64,000 nucleotides of DNA from Cloeon dipterum (lineage: Eukaryota; Arthropoda; Insecta; Ephemeroptera; Baetidae): positions 2,794,545 to 2,858,544 of the forward strand of contig NC_088790.1 of assembly GCF_949628265.1 (NCBI RefSeq). Direction: 5' to 3'. Below are positions 1 through 12,000 of the stretch, in pieces; positions within the stretch are counted from its first letter, which is position 1; each line of letters starts with the position of its first letter. A program made the translations under genes and the position numbers. The notes under the pieces were generated by a model. It made no database searches and was not told where the DNA came from. It saw only the letters and a program-made list of their open reading frames with translations.

Positions 1-911
1 GCTGAGGTTGGACTGTCCGACAAAGCCGTGGACAACGTCGATTATCCACTCCGAGTTCATGATGCGCTTTGCGTCTTTCATCAAGTACGAGTTCCAGATG
101 AAGCGCTCGTTGGGCACGTTCTTGAACACGAAGCTCTGGTCTCCACTCATCAACCCTTTCAGGGCGTCGTTAGTTACAGGAGTCATGTTGCATTGAAGAG
201 TGTTTGAAATATCGTAGCTATAGCTGGAAATTATTAAAAATGTATTTTTCAACTGAATGTCATTTTTGTAAACAGAACCAAACCTGAAGTAAAAATTGCT
301 AGAAAGGTAGATGTTTTGAAACATTTTGACGTAGCGAGACTCGTCTGGGTGGTAGTGCCGTATTCCATCGTTCGGAATATAAATCATAGCGGTATCTTCA
401 ATTTTATAAATAGAGTGGTAGCCTATCACAGCGATTCTGGTTCTTTTGGTAATCAATATTATGTAATAGCCCTCGAGGAATCTAACAAATCCTGAAACAA
501 ATTATGAGATTATCTAATATTTATGTCATTCAAATTTTGTTTTTATTTTACCAACAATCCCAAAGGCAGAAACAACTTTGCAAATTCCAGAGCCAGTCGA
601 TCTTGGGCCAGTCTTGATTCTGTTTCCTCCGTCAATCGTGTTAACCAAATCTTTAATTTGGTCTTTTGAGTAGAGTATGTTGTCATCAGTGATGTTCAAC
701 TCTTTCGGTTCCATTCGGTCGATTTTCAGAACTCTACATCTCGTTTGTGAATTGTTGGAACCGAGCAAGTAAAACCGCTAAATTTGAGCAGATTAGATTG
801 AAAAAGGAATTAATTTAAATTAATGGAATTTACCGATCTTGTTTCGTAAAGAGCTATCTTTTGGATTGGGCTGATGGCTCCAAAGCAGTTTGCTGACATT
901 CTTTCGTTCAT
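1..911 (-). CDS. FIG4: FIG4-type polyphosphoinositide 5-phosphatase (SAC domain), N-terminal part, runs off the window
   Basis: FIG4 is a SAC-domain phosphatase acting on PI(3,5)P2 in the endolysosomal Fab1/PIKfyve-Vac14 complex. Coding exons on the minus strand are 911-834, 777-552, 491-284 and 223-1 (continuing outside), giving 245 residues with matching phases (0, 1, 2). Recognisable segments are LYETRSRFYLLGSNN near the N-terminus, VLKIDRMEPKEL, SAFGIVGFVRFLEGYY, MIYIPNDG, LSSNFYFSYSYDISNTLQ and HGFVGQSNLS, in the same order as in animal FIG4. The start at 911 is preceded in frame by a stop (TAA) and followed by a second ATG four codons later at 899. An acceptor-like CAG upstream suggests a spliced 5' UTR. 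The catalytic CX5R loop lies beyond the window, so activity cannot be judged. The gene is head-to-head with YJU2. Confidence 0.9.
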
Positions 912-1826
912 GGTTGACGAAAATGGTTATGTCACCTCCTGAAAGTTTAGTTATTTGATTTTAGATCTATTGCACATTAATTAAAATATAGCATCATAAT
1001 ACAATTTAAATGAAGTTAACCTCAGCAAGAGCAAAAATCATATTACATTACATAGATACATACGTGTATGTACCAATTAAGTTTCCCAAAAAGTGGAGGT
1101 TTAGTCCATGGTTTTCCTGTTCATGGATCTTCTAGTTTCTAATCAGATGACTATGACGCGACGTCTGGTTTCTGCCCATTATTAATTCGAACACAGAAAA
1201 CTACTACTGATTGTGAGATTGGTTCGAGAATTTTAATTCCACCCAGGTCCACAGAAAGCCACTCCTCCAGCTCACTCACATGGCGCAGGCGTCAGAGCAA
1301 GCTGATAAGTTCTGCGGCCGCTCACCGATAGCAGGTTGAGCGCTGTTTTCAACCAATCATAGGCTGCAAACGCGAAATCATACCAGTTTTTCTCGAATTC
1401 CCCCTCTCATAATTATTCGATGAGGTAGAAGTGGCAAGCTTGGTGGCATCTAATTTGCTGATAACAGCGTTCGACCTGCCATCAGTGAGTGGCCGTAGAA
1501 CTTCAAAGCTAGCTCAAGCCCGCGCCACAATGTGTCATGAGTGTTAAGCTCTAGGGGGCGTGGTACTTGTGTTTGTTGTTTGTGTATTTTCATTTTGCTC
1601 TTGTGGTTCTCGTCGAATTTTGAGAGTGTGGAAAAAGCAGAACCGAATCAAGCTTTCAAAAGTAAGTTCGCATCCTCAGTTCTCTCTGAAATTCTCTTGA
1701 ATCACGTAAAATGCATTCATTGAAGAATTTGAAACATTAATTGGTTCTGACTTTCTTTTCCAGATTTCCCTAAGACCGATTATTTGTTTGCTTAATTCGC
1801 TGCAGCTTGAATAAAAGCCTTTCAAA
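912..1826. promoter_or_regulatory. Divergent intergenic region between FIG4 and YJU2, with YJU2 5' UTR exons
   Basis: About 0.9 kb separates the two opposing start codons. It holds a CCAAT box (around 1353-1360, within AACCAATCATAG) and no obvious TATA box. A probable YJU2 5' UTR intron runs from the GTAAGT donor at 1662 to a pyrimidine-rich acceptor ending at 1763, leaving an untranslated exon 1764-1826 directly before the ATG. No other coding potential was seen. Confidence 0.5.
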
Positions 1827-3963
1827 ATGTCCGAGCGAAAAGTTTTAAATGTAAGTATTTGTGTTTATTGTTGTATTTTTCGTTCGGTAATATCATATTT
1901 TTTACTTCACAGAAATACTACCCTCCGGATTTTGATCCGTCCAAAATCCCACGCATGAAATTGCCAAAAAACAGACAATACACTGTCCGTTTGATGGCTC
2001 CTTTCAACATGAAATGCACGACTTGTGGCGAGTACATCTACAAAGGCAAAAAGTTCAATGCCAGAAAAGAAGATGTAGAAAATTCGGACTACTTAGGCAT
2101 CAGAATTTACAGATTTTATATCAAAGTAACCAATTCTGTCTACTTAGTTGCAAATTTCATTTTCTAATAATTCGTTTTCTTGCAAAATTAGTGCACCCGA
2201 TGCTTGGCGGAAATTTCCTTCAAAACTGACCCGAAGAATACAGACTATGAGATTGAAGCTGGAGCTACCAGGAACTTCATGGCTCTGAAAATGGCTGAGG
2301 AACAAGCCGTCAGGGAAGAGGAGGAAAGGAAGGAAGAAGAGTCAACAAATCCTATGAAGGTAATTTTATTTAGCTGATACTTTAAAATAAAGGTTTCATT
2401 CTTCTTAATTATTTCCTCAGTTATTGGAGAACCGCACAAAAGCTTCGAAACGTGAGATTGAGCAGATGGAGGATCTGGAGGAACTGAGAGATTTGAACCG
2501 AAGACAACTTGCTGTCGAGTACGACTCGATGCTTGCTCAATACACAGAGGACTCCGCGACCAGGGCCGCGAGGGAAAAGGCTGAGGATGAAGCCGAGATC
2601 AGGTTTGTTATTCAAAATGCGATTATCTCAGCATGATTTCGGGTAGCGTTCAGTAACATTGATTTTTTGGAGAAAATGCGTTTATTTTAAAAAGTAGTTC
2701 CATTAGTAAAAATTGATAAAGTCGATTTTTATGGGTTAATTGTTGGAAAAAGAAAATGATTTATTAAAATTTGGGTAGTTTTTGATGCCGAAAAACACGT
2801 ACATTTGATTTCTTTGTGAACAGTTGCCACTGGAAGATGATTTAAAACGCGGTAATTTTAAAATAGGGGCGTGGTTCTTCTTGGAACGTGTCACGAAGAG
2901 CGGGAGAGTCGTCAAATTTAACATCGTAATTGACAATAGGCGGGAATTTTAAAATGGGGCCTGTTAACTCTGCAAATTTTATTTCAACGTGTGGCATAAT
3001 GTCTTAAAGCGCGGGAAAATCGTTCAATTTGACGTTGTTTTTTGTTCGCGGGAAATTTAAAAAAGGAGTGTGGTTAGGTTACCGGATAATTGAAAAAAAA
3101 TCATGGCACCTGTCAAAAGGGTGGGAGAATAGTGCAATTATCTGGCGTTTTTGCTGATGACGCGGGATTTTTAAAAAGGGGCGTAATTGCCCGGAAATTT
3201 TAAATAAGAAGGCGTGGCTCATGTTGAAAATGGTGGGAGAATAGCGCAATATGACTTTGATTAAGGGGCGTAATTGCCCAGAAATTTAAATAAGAAGGCG
3301 TGGCACTGTAGAGCACAGGAAAATCGTTGATTTTGACCTTTTTTAATGCGCGGGAGATTTTAAAAGGGGGCGTGGTTCAGTTTCCCTCTAAGGCGTGGTA
3401 CGCGTCAGAGAGACCGGAAAATCATGACGTTTAATGAGATAACTCACGGAAATTTTGAATTGGGGCGTGGTTTCCTGAACAAATTTTAAAAGAAGGCGTG
3501 GCACGTGTCACATGATTTAGGAAAAATCATATGATTTTACCTTTTTACAGAGATTTTCGGGCAAAAAATCCTTATTTACTTAATAGTTGACAATATTAAA
3601 AAACAATCAATTTCTCAAAAAAGCTCTGAATTAATTCTCATTTGATGGCATTCTAATTTCAGAGCAAGCTTCAAATCCTCGGCCGTGAGAACTGTGACCG
3701 AAGAGGTAGTTGAGGACGACGACGCGCCTCCAGCGAAGCTAGCAAAAATCGCACCGTGTAAAAAGCTGGCCTCATTTGCGCCGTCGAGTTCATCGATGGT
3801 GTCCAAGCTGGCCAATGCTGTTGTAAGCAAAAAAGCTGGCGCTTACAGCAGCAAAATAGCACTGGCTGTCAAGCCTAAATCAGAAGCTGCAAAGCCTGCA
3901 GCACCCAAAGGGCTGTCGTCGTTGTGCGCTTACAGCAGTGCAAGCAGCGACTCCGATTCATGA
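1827..3963 (+). CDS. YJU2: YJU2/CCDC94 pre-mRNA splicing factor
   Basis: YJU2 joins the activated spliceosome and promotes the first transesterification step in the nucleus. Coding exons are 1827-1850, 1913-2125, 2192-2359, 2421-2602 and 3663-3963 (295 residues, all phases consistent). The N-terminal half has the family hallmarks: [13 protein letters not shown], a zinc-binding quartet at C43, C46, C80 and C83 ([15 protein letters not shown] and IKCTRC), and [17 protein letters not shown] charged, probably coiled region follows (about 125-190), rich in E, K and R. The C-terminus is a low-complexity Ala/Lys/Ser tail ending in SSASSDSDS. The long fourth intron (2603-3662) carries a degenerate repeat array. 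A polyadenylation signal follows at 3992. Length is close to that of other animal YJU2 proteins. Confidence 0.93.
2845..3505. repeat. Degenerate short-period repeat array in YJU2 intron 4
   Basis: At least nine diverged units built on a GGGAAATTTTAAAA-GGGGCGTGG theme begin near 2851, 2942, 3051, 3163, 3192, 3280, 3351, 3437 and 3482, at irregular spacings of about 30-110 bp. Many units also contain GCGGGAAAATCG and CGTGTCA segments. Similar sequence recurs at about 53950-54180. No coding capacity was found. Confidence 0.6.
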
Positions 3964-3991
3964 ATATAATAATTTTAAATTGACGTCTTTT

Positions 3992-3997
3992 AATAAA
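3992..3997 (+). terminator. YJU2 polyadenylation signal AATAAA
   Basis: A canonical AATAAA lies 29 bases after the YJU2 stop codon. Confidence 0.7.
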
Positions 3998-6019
3998 GAA
4001 GTTATTTTGTACCCGATCTGATTTTGATTTGAATATTTAAAAAAATTACCGCTAGTGTTAATACGAGCTGGCTGAAGAGTCGAGCGTTGTCTCTGCACAT
4101 GGTGATTTACGGCAGACTTTGGCAATGAACCTGTTTTGTATGGTTGCGCGCGCTCTGCGTGTGAAGGCGCTGAGGGAGGAACTAAAATATTAGACTAGAG
4201 CCGAAGCGTTGAAAGGCTTAGTTGAGTGGAGTGCTTATCACCAGACGGAGCATTGCTGTCTCTTCCAGATTACTGCCAATTTATTCAGGTGAGCAAAAAG
4301 TGCAGAGGAGCTGCTGCGCTGCCATTAGATCGATCTCGTTGCGTCTGCACCACGATTCCAATCATTCCCTGCAAATGACAGCGTGCGCTCCTCACTTATT
4401 TTGTATCGCACTCCGGAGGGGTGAATTATTGAATAATTGGGTTTGATTGTTGCTCAGCCGGACATAAAATAAAGCCATTCATCGAGCGGACCCCTTTCAT
4501 TCTTGAAGCACATCTTTCCAACAGGCCGCGAGCATATTATTTTAAAATAAATTTTTTGATTAAATATTGTCAAATACGTAAATTTAGAAGGCAGAGATGT
4601 TGCCCTTATTTTGTTTGTTTCTCTGAACTTTCTTAACTAGTTCATTATGAAGCCAAGTTGAGCTCACAGCCTGTCTCAGCATAAAGGATCAAGCGTCGAA
4701 ACCATATTTCTAGGCCACAGAAGATGCAAAAGTTAATAGCTGCGTATTTTCGGTTTCGGTACTCACAGACGCATACAAGCAGGCTCGAGATTATTAAATA
4801 TTAACGATGAGACCAGCAAAATTCAATTTGTTGGCAAATCTTAAATTTTTTAAGGCGACGAAAATTGTAATTAAGTTCCATTTTTACTCCAAAAGGAATT
4901 TATTAAAAAAAAATGACTAGACTGAATAGTATAATTTGTAAGATGTTAAATAGGAGAATAATACTAGTCATCGAGCTTGGGGCGATCCTTCTAAATGGGC
5001 CGGGGGATGGTTTTCCATATAGTATATCGAAAATTTAACCGGGACAGTCGTAAATTTTGGCGGCCCACCCTCACCCCCAAGTTTTAGTGGACAAACTGAT
5101 CCGATCAAGAGTTTCTTGATAATACAGCAAAAAATTTTGATCTCGAAAAATTCCACTTCAAAAAATATAAAAATTGACATTTTTCGAGTTTTTGGGTTTT
5201 AAGTCTCGGGTTGTAACGATCAGAATTGCAAAAACTACCCGCCGTCTCGACCTCCACTAATCAGCCAAAGTGTTTAGGGGGTGTTTACCCCCATCGGGAT
5301 CACGATTAAAGGGGATGAGATACGCGGTTAATTGTGTTTCTCGAGTCGAAAAACATTAGAAACAACTCTGTTCTGATCAATTTAACTCACAAAATTGTGC
5401 AGGGGATGGGTCTCAGCCACCAATCATTAATCAAAATTAATAATTTTCAATCAAATTTGGGCCAAAGCAAGTCTACACAAGATTGCTCTTTAAAATAAAA
5501 ATCGCGATTTTCAGGGTGCTAACAATGTTTTTTTTTTCAACATTTTGGCTTTGATTTTCTCGAAAAAAAGTGAAAGGATGAATGCCACTATTTTTTAAGC
5601 GTTGTCGCTTCGTTTATGGGCCACATTTTAGCTATTTCAGATTTTTAAACTTATATATTTTTTTTAAAAATTCGACCTGATTTTTGTCACCCCTTCTGAT
5701 ACCAAATATTTTTATCTACCTCAATCCAGGCAAAAGTTATAATTTTCTAATAAAAAATCCCCTTAATTTTGGGAATTTTGGTTCAATATTTATGCTGTCG
5801 ACAAAATGTATAATGTAAAACCAAACTAACGAGAATGAAAAATATTTCCAAGTAAGTCTTTTGCTATTATAGGTCTCTCTCACTTTCGCTTGCTTTTTTT
5901 TAAAGAAAAAAGCCTCAAAAATAGAAAAAATATCTCATATATTCCACTATTTTATGTGCTGTGTATGAACACAGAAAATTCTTTTATAATTTCAGGCCGA
6001 GAGAAGCCGCCTGAAAGTA
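3998..6019. other. Intergenic region upstream of F-spondin, with a possible 5' UTR exon
   Basis: No convincing coding exon was found. A candidate non-coding first exon of F-spondin ends at a GGTGAGC-like donor near 4287 (TTATTCAG/GTGAGC). The matching acceptor TTTCAG ends at 5995, 25 bases before the F-spondin ATG. This pairing is inferred. The rest is AT-rich and contains a dispersed repeat at about 5035-5300. Confidence 0.35.
5035..5300. repeat. Dispersed repeat family A, copy 1
   Basis: The stretch around 5210-5300 (CAGAATTGCAAAAACTACCC, then a cytosine-rich CTCC...CCCCC stretch) resembles segments at 20455-20575, 59200-59310 (opposite orientation), 61885-61990, 62235-62330 and 63905-64000. 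Each copy pairs a CAGAATTGCAAAAACT-like block with a CATTCGACT-like block and a following run of cytosines. Confidence 0.5.
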
Positions 6020-9000
6020 ATGCTATCCCAGAAGTGCTGGCTGCTGCTAGCACTTTGCTTGTTCACCCTCCAGTCGGGGGTGCTTTCTGCGCGATGCGAC
6101 CGCGAGCCGGAAGGTCGGCTCTCCCAAAAGTCGCCTGTGGACGGCCGCTTCAGAATCAAAGTCAGCGGCAATCCTGAGAAATACGTGCCTGGCGAGGTGT
6201 ACACAGGTAACTTACTTCAGGCCACGGGTCGTCAGTTCATAAGTGGTGCGAGAAGACGAGTCGCTGATTTAATCTTGCCCGAGACGGAGAGAGAGATTGC
6301 TGCTATAAAAGCTGTGGTGGATAATAGGCATTAATTTTTTTACTATCAACACTAAACAAGGGAAATGATGCACCTATTAATCCGAAAAATATAACGTTTT
6401 TTCGCTCGATAGTGTTTGAAAAAAGATGATTTCCAAAATAAAATTTTTTGAGACATTTCAGATTGACATAAAACTGGACACAATTGGAATCTACTCAGCG
6501 GTTTTTACACGGGATTTTTCCTAAAATTTCAGACTGAAAATTGCTCTGGGAAATATGGCAGTTTTTTTAATTTTTTCAAACTTAGTTGTTATAAAATCAA
6601 GCTTCAGTTTGCCCATTTAATTTTTTTTCAAATTTGTTTCAACTTTTCAAACGGCTTTTTCAGCCTCTCCGGGCAAATGAGCAGAGAAAATATGCTAAAA
6701 CTTCCAAATTTTATCAAAACAAAAAAATTATCTTGCAAGCCTTATAAATTTTATCAATTCAAATGATTTTTTTTTTTAAACCAGAAATGTTCAGCTAATT
6801 ATTCAGATTAATAATTTTAAACTGTAGGATGGCACAAAAAATTAAATTTTTTCGATTGGTAGGAGCGTTTTTTTTGCATAATCAAAAGCTAATTAGACGG
6901 AGCGTTTATTTTTAAAAAATTTCAACAACACCCTCGCATCCAAAATTAGAAATCCGGTTGTGCAACAGATTGGTACGCTCCGTATTGACGTCGGCACGCC
7001 AAGGTTGAGAGAAATTATACAAAGTTCCAGAGTGACGGACGATACCGAAACGGAGCTTTCAGCGCTGGACGGTTGACGATTTGTGTGTGTGTGGAGAAAC
7101 ACAGATGTTCCCATTAATGCGTAATAAACAGCGGCGGCCGCAACTTGATATAGTTCGATATGTGACGCACCATTTGAGCGATGCAAAGCACATGTGTCTC
7201 TTCACTTCTCGCTGCTAATTAGAACTTTATAGACAACAGACACGCACATTGAAACGCGCGCCTCGAGTGCGAATGGAACGCTCCAGACTCCATAGCAGTG
7301 ATCTCTCTCTCTCTCTCTCGTCGTCTGAGCTGCCAAAAGTTGTTGCTTGTAACGCCGCCAAATTGCTGCTCATCCCTTAAGAGTTTAATTTAGCTCTCTC
7401 TCGCGGATGTTCGGGTCAATTGAATCGAACACCTCTATCTCGAGCCGAACACACCTTCTGAGACATAGTTTATGAGAACGTGCACCTGCACCGGATGCGC
7501 GTGGGTGCCTGTTTGCCTCCGCTTTTTGCGTTTCGTCGGTTTAAATGAAGCGAAGCAGCCGGCTGGGAAATTTTGCACACTCCTCAATTAAAAGTTTCCA
7601 AGTAGTCTCTCGAATATGTTAACGAGATTCAAATTGATTCGGGCGGAGAAATTAATCCAAGTTTCTGCTCTTAGTGACCCTGCAGGGCGCTCGCAACCAG
7701 CAGGTGCCGCAAAAGTTCACCGGATTTATGCTTTCGGTGGAGCCGCTGAGCAATGGAGCTTCGATAGACACGGCTGTCGGACACTTCCAACTCTTTGGCG
7801 ACGCATTGACCAAATTTAGTGAAAAGTGTCCCAACACTGTCTCCCAAACGTCTTCGATGCCGAAATCAGAGATTCAGGTTTTGTGGACTGCACCTCTAAC
7901 GCCAGGAAGCGGATGTTTGGCCTTCAGGTATTCAAACCAGCCGCTGATGGTTGGCGCCTGCGGTTAATTTCGATTTTAATTCACTTCAGACTTAAAGACC
8001 GTCTTTGACGAATTTTCTGAGCACACCAAAATCGATTCTTGAAGGTCGAATTAGGTAAAGTGGATATTTTTTTCTGACCAAAAAGTCAAATGCGACGTGC
8101 GATTTTTTCCCCCGCCAAAACAATATAAATGCGAGGAGTGCGCATGCGTCAGAGCTGGCTGGATCTGACAAAGAAGTCATTCGTAAAGGCGGTCTCTCTG
8201 CAAGTGCTCAAACCAGCTCTCACGCATGCGCACATCTCGCATTCATATTGTTTTGGCGGGGAAAAAAGTTCGCACGTCGCGCTGGACTTTTTGATTGGAA
8301 AAAAATCTTCTCTACCTAATTCGACCCTCAAAAATCGATTGGTGTGCTCACAAACTTCGTCAGAGACAGTCTTTAAATAATTAAAATCGAAAGAAACCAC
8401 TGCCGCCATCTATTGGAGGATTCAAACACTACCGGCATATTTAAAAAATTCTTTATTACGTTTCTACGGCGATTGGATGATCCGATTTTGGATTTTAGCA
8501 CACAAAAAAAAGAATTTTTAAGGTCAACATCGACTGATTAATGAATTTCAGAGCGACGGTGGTGGAGCACCGGGATGTGTGGTACCAAGACGACGGGCCG
8601 CTGAGCAAAATTCTATGCGAGGACGTGCAAGAGAGCCTGGACGAGCAGCCCCAAATAATCGACCCCTGCTGCGCTTGCGACGAAGCCAAATACGAGGTGA
8701 CATAATGAATATTCCGTAACACGCGCGCCCGTCTTAAAAAGCAGATTACATTATGCAGGTGACTTTCGAGGGCCTCTGGTCGCGGCACACTCACCCCAAA
8801 GATTTTCCCACCAACGGCTGGCTGACGCGTTTCAGCGATGTCATCGGTGCGTCGCACACGGTGGATTACAGATTTTGGGAGTACGGCGGCATTTCGTCGG
8901 AAGGGGTGCGACAAGTTGCCGAGAAGGGTTCCACCCGCATGTTGGAGAGTGAACTTAAGTCTGAGGTGGATTTAATTTAAATAAAAATAAAACCGTTAAA

Positions 9001-12000
9001 CTAAAATATATTGTTTTAAATTCCAGAGCGAACACATTAGGACAATCATCAAAGCGAGGGGAATCAGCTATCCCAACGTTACTGGAAAGACTTTTGCGGT
9101 ATTTAGAGTCGATAAGCACCACCATTTGATGTCCCTGATTTCGATGATTGGTAAATTTTAAATAAAAATTAGCTGTGTATATCATAAATTTGAATTCAGA
9201 TCCTTCTCCCGACTGGATCGTCGGCGTGTCTGGCTTGGAGCTGTGCTTGAAAAACTGCAGTTGGATCGACGCAAAGGTGCTCAACCTCTACCCCTGGGAC
9301 GCCGGCACTGACAGCGGCGTGTCGTACATTGTGAGAAGTGGCCATGAATCAAAAGTGACGTAAAGCACACTCTTTGTTTTTTTAGTCTCCCGACCAGCCG
9401 ACCAACCCCAGGGAGCCGATCAGGAGAATAACGTCCAGCTTTCCCAACGACCCTAGATCGCCGTTCTACGACCCGACGGGAATCGAAATGAAGCCCCTGG
9501 CGCGACTCTACATCACCAGGCAGCGGCTGTACGAAAAAAGCTGCACCGATGACGAATCGAAAACCAGCCAGGAGGCGCACGAGGAGGACTCGGGCGAACA
9601 AAGTAGGCCGAATTTGAGATTTTTGCACAAAAGGGTCAAGTGAGAATAAGTAACATCAATTGCTATTGCGACTTTATGCGCAGTAAACAAAAGTATTAAG
9701 CTGATTGACTTGTTGTGTTGTGTGTGTTGAGCCATTCAATTCACTGCAATGCGCGTCTGTTGCATGACACCCTTTGTACCACCTGCGAGTAGACGAATGC
9801 CGCGTGGGCGAGTGGTCTGACTGGTCCTCGTGTTCAGCCTCCTGCGGCCGAGGAATGAAGCACCGCCAGCGCTTCTACGTGAACCAAGTCGAGGCCGAGG
9901 TCAACATGTGCGACCGGCAGTTGACATCCAGAATGTCATGCGTCGGGGAGCACTCCTCTTGCAGGCAAACATAAATAAAAAATTCCCACGAAATAAAACA
10001 GCATAAATAAGGGCTGTGGAAATGGGACGAATTTTTTTCGGGAAATTGTCGAATAGTTTTAGACGGTTTTAGCCCATTTAATACGTTTTTTTTTTGCTAA
10101 AAGTTTGCATTTTTCCTAAGTTCTTGCCTAAACGTCATTTTCTTGACGAGCGGGGATGCTCTAAGAGCACGAAAAATAAATAACTGCACACTGCACGTTT
10201 TGAAATAGAGCTAAATTTTACAGTTTGATAAATTATATAATTTTTGAGAAAAACACGAAAAATAGACGAATTTTGTGTCAAAGGATGTGTGATTAAATTA
10301 ACCCCTTGGGAAGGTTTTCAGGTAAAAATTGGCACTTTTTAAAAATCGTAATTTGAAAAATGGTCCAATTTTAAAATACCACAAACGGGCAGACGTGTAT
10401 CACCGCGGGGCATCAACTGGTGCCAGAATGATTGCCCTGCGGCCCATAGGGCCCCGGTCGGGCCCCAAAAATCAACATTTTGAAATGTCACATACGTTTT
10501 TTTCACATTTAAAAATTATTAACTCGGCCCCTATTGGACGTAGAGGCTAAAATCAATGTTCGTTAGACGCGCCGTGAAATTTTGCGTTGAGCGAACCCCG
10601 TCCGCTCCCAAAAACCGGGCAAATGACTCATTTCCTTTAGATTTTTTTTAATTAAATTATAATTTTGACTGCAACGATTGGAAGTTCAGAAATAGTCAAT
10701 CATCTAAATTTCACAGGCCTATAAGCATGAACAAAAAACCGCCTTTTTTGCAGTTATGGCGAATCAAAGGCCGCGTCGGCGAATGATAACCCCATGTGTG
10801 CCACCACCGACTGGAGTCAGTGGTCATCCTGCTCCGTGACCTGCGGCAGAGGAGTTCGCACCAGATCCCGTCGCTACGTCAACAGACACGTGCGAAAGTT
10901 GTGCAACGTGGAAATGCGGCAGACCGAGGTCTGTTTTGGCGAGGAGGAATGCGCCAACGGAGCGTTCCCGGACGAATCGGTAAAAAAATTGCATAAAGCC
11001 ACGCGCGAGCAAAAAATCTTGGAACTGATGTTTGCGTGATCTATAAATCAAGGGTCGCGCGAGAAGCCGACCCGGTTAAAATCCAATTAAATGATTGTTT
11101 CGTTGGCATAATAGAACATGCCTGCTTACTGCAAAACGACTGCTTGGAGCGAGTGGGGCCCTTGCAGCGTCAGCTGCGGACAGGGCTTGCAGCTGAGATC
11201 GCGACTGTACCACAGCCAGAGCCACATGACCCAGCAGTGCGGCCTGCCGATGGTTGAGCAGGTCGAGTGCCAAGCCGAGCTGGCAGACTGCGACCTTGGC
11301 CCCGATGATGCAAAATGTAGCATGACATAATTTACATATACGCCAATTACGAGAGATAATAATGCCGCCGGTTACAGCTGTTTGCCAACTGGAGAAGGAG
11401 GTCGGGCCCTGCAGAGGGTACTACCCTCGATGGTACTTTGACCCTGTCACCGAGGAATGCCAGCAGTTCGTGTTTGGCGGCTGCAGAGGAAACAGGAACA
11501 ACTTTGAAACGCAGGAAGAGTGCGAATCAACGTGCTCTGGAGCGAAAGGTTTAAAAACGCTAGGCCTCGTTCATACTAAACATTGACTAATTTGACGCAT
11601 GCTGAAAGACTAATGAATTATGTGGTGCGGGCGGGAAGCGGGAATCGCGTCCTAACTGAGTGAAAAAAAGAGATGGGAAGGTGTGTGTTTCAGAAAGTTT
11701 GGTTGCCGAGAGGGCGGCGAAACTGAATGAGTATGGGGTCGTGGTTTCGGCTGTGATGTCCTATGCTGTAGAGGAAGGACCAACTAATTGTGAATCGACC
11801 AGTAATGAAAGTAAGGCGAAAGTCGGCAAAAACAGACAAAGAGGCAGACGGCAACACTTATTCTTTTGCAGACTATGAGGATTAACTTGAGACACGCACT
11901 GTCCAAAAAACGCCGAATTGAGTGAAATCAGTTTTAAAAATAATATGCATGCACGCATCTAACAAATATTAACAACTGGAATTGCATTTTAAAGTGCCAA

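Noticed and set aside
5890-6177. 95-codon plus-strand frame overlapping the F-spondin start
   Set aside because: It is out of frame with the signal peptide and reeler sequence, and begins in the presumed 5' intron.
8495-8914. 139-codon minus-strand frame
   Set aside because: Antisense to F-spondin exons 3 and 4, whose sense reading is well supported.
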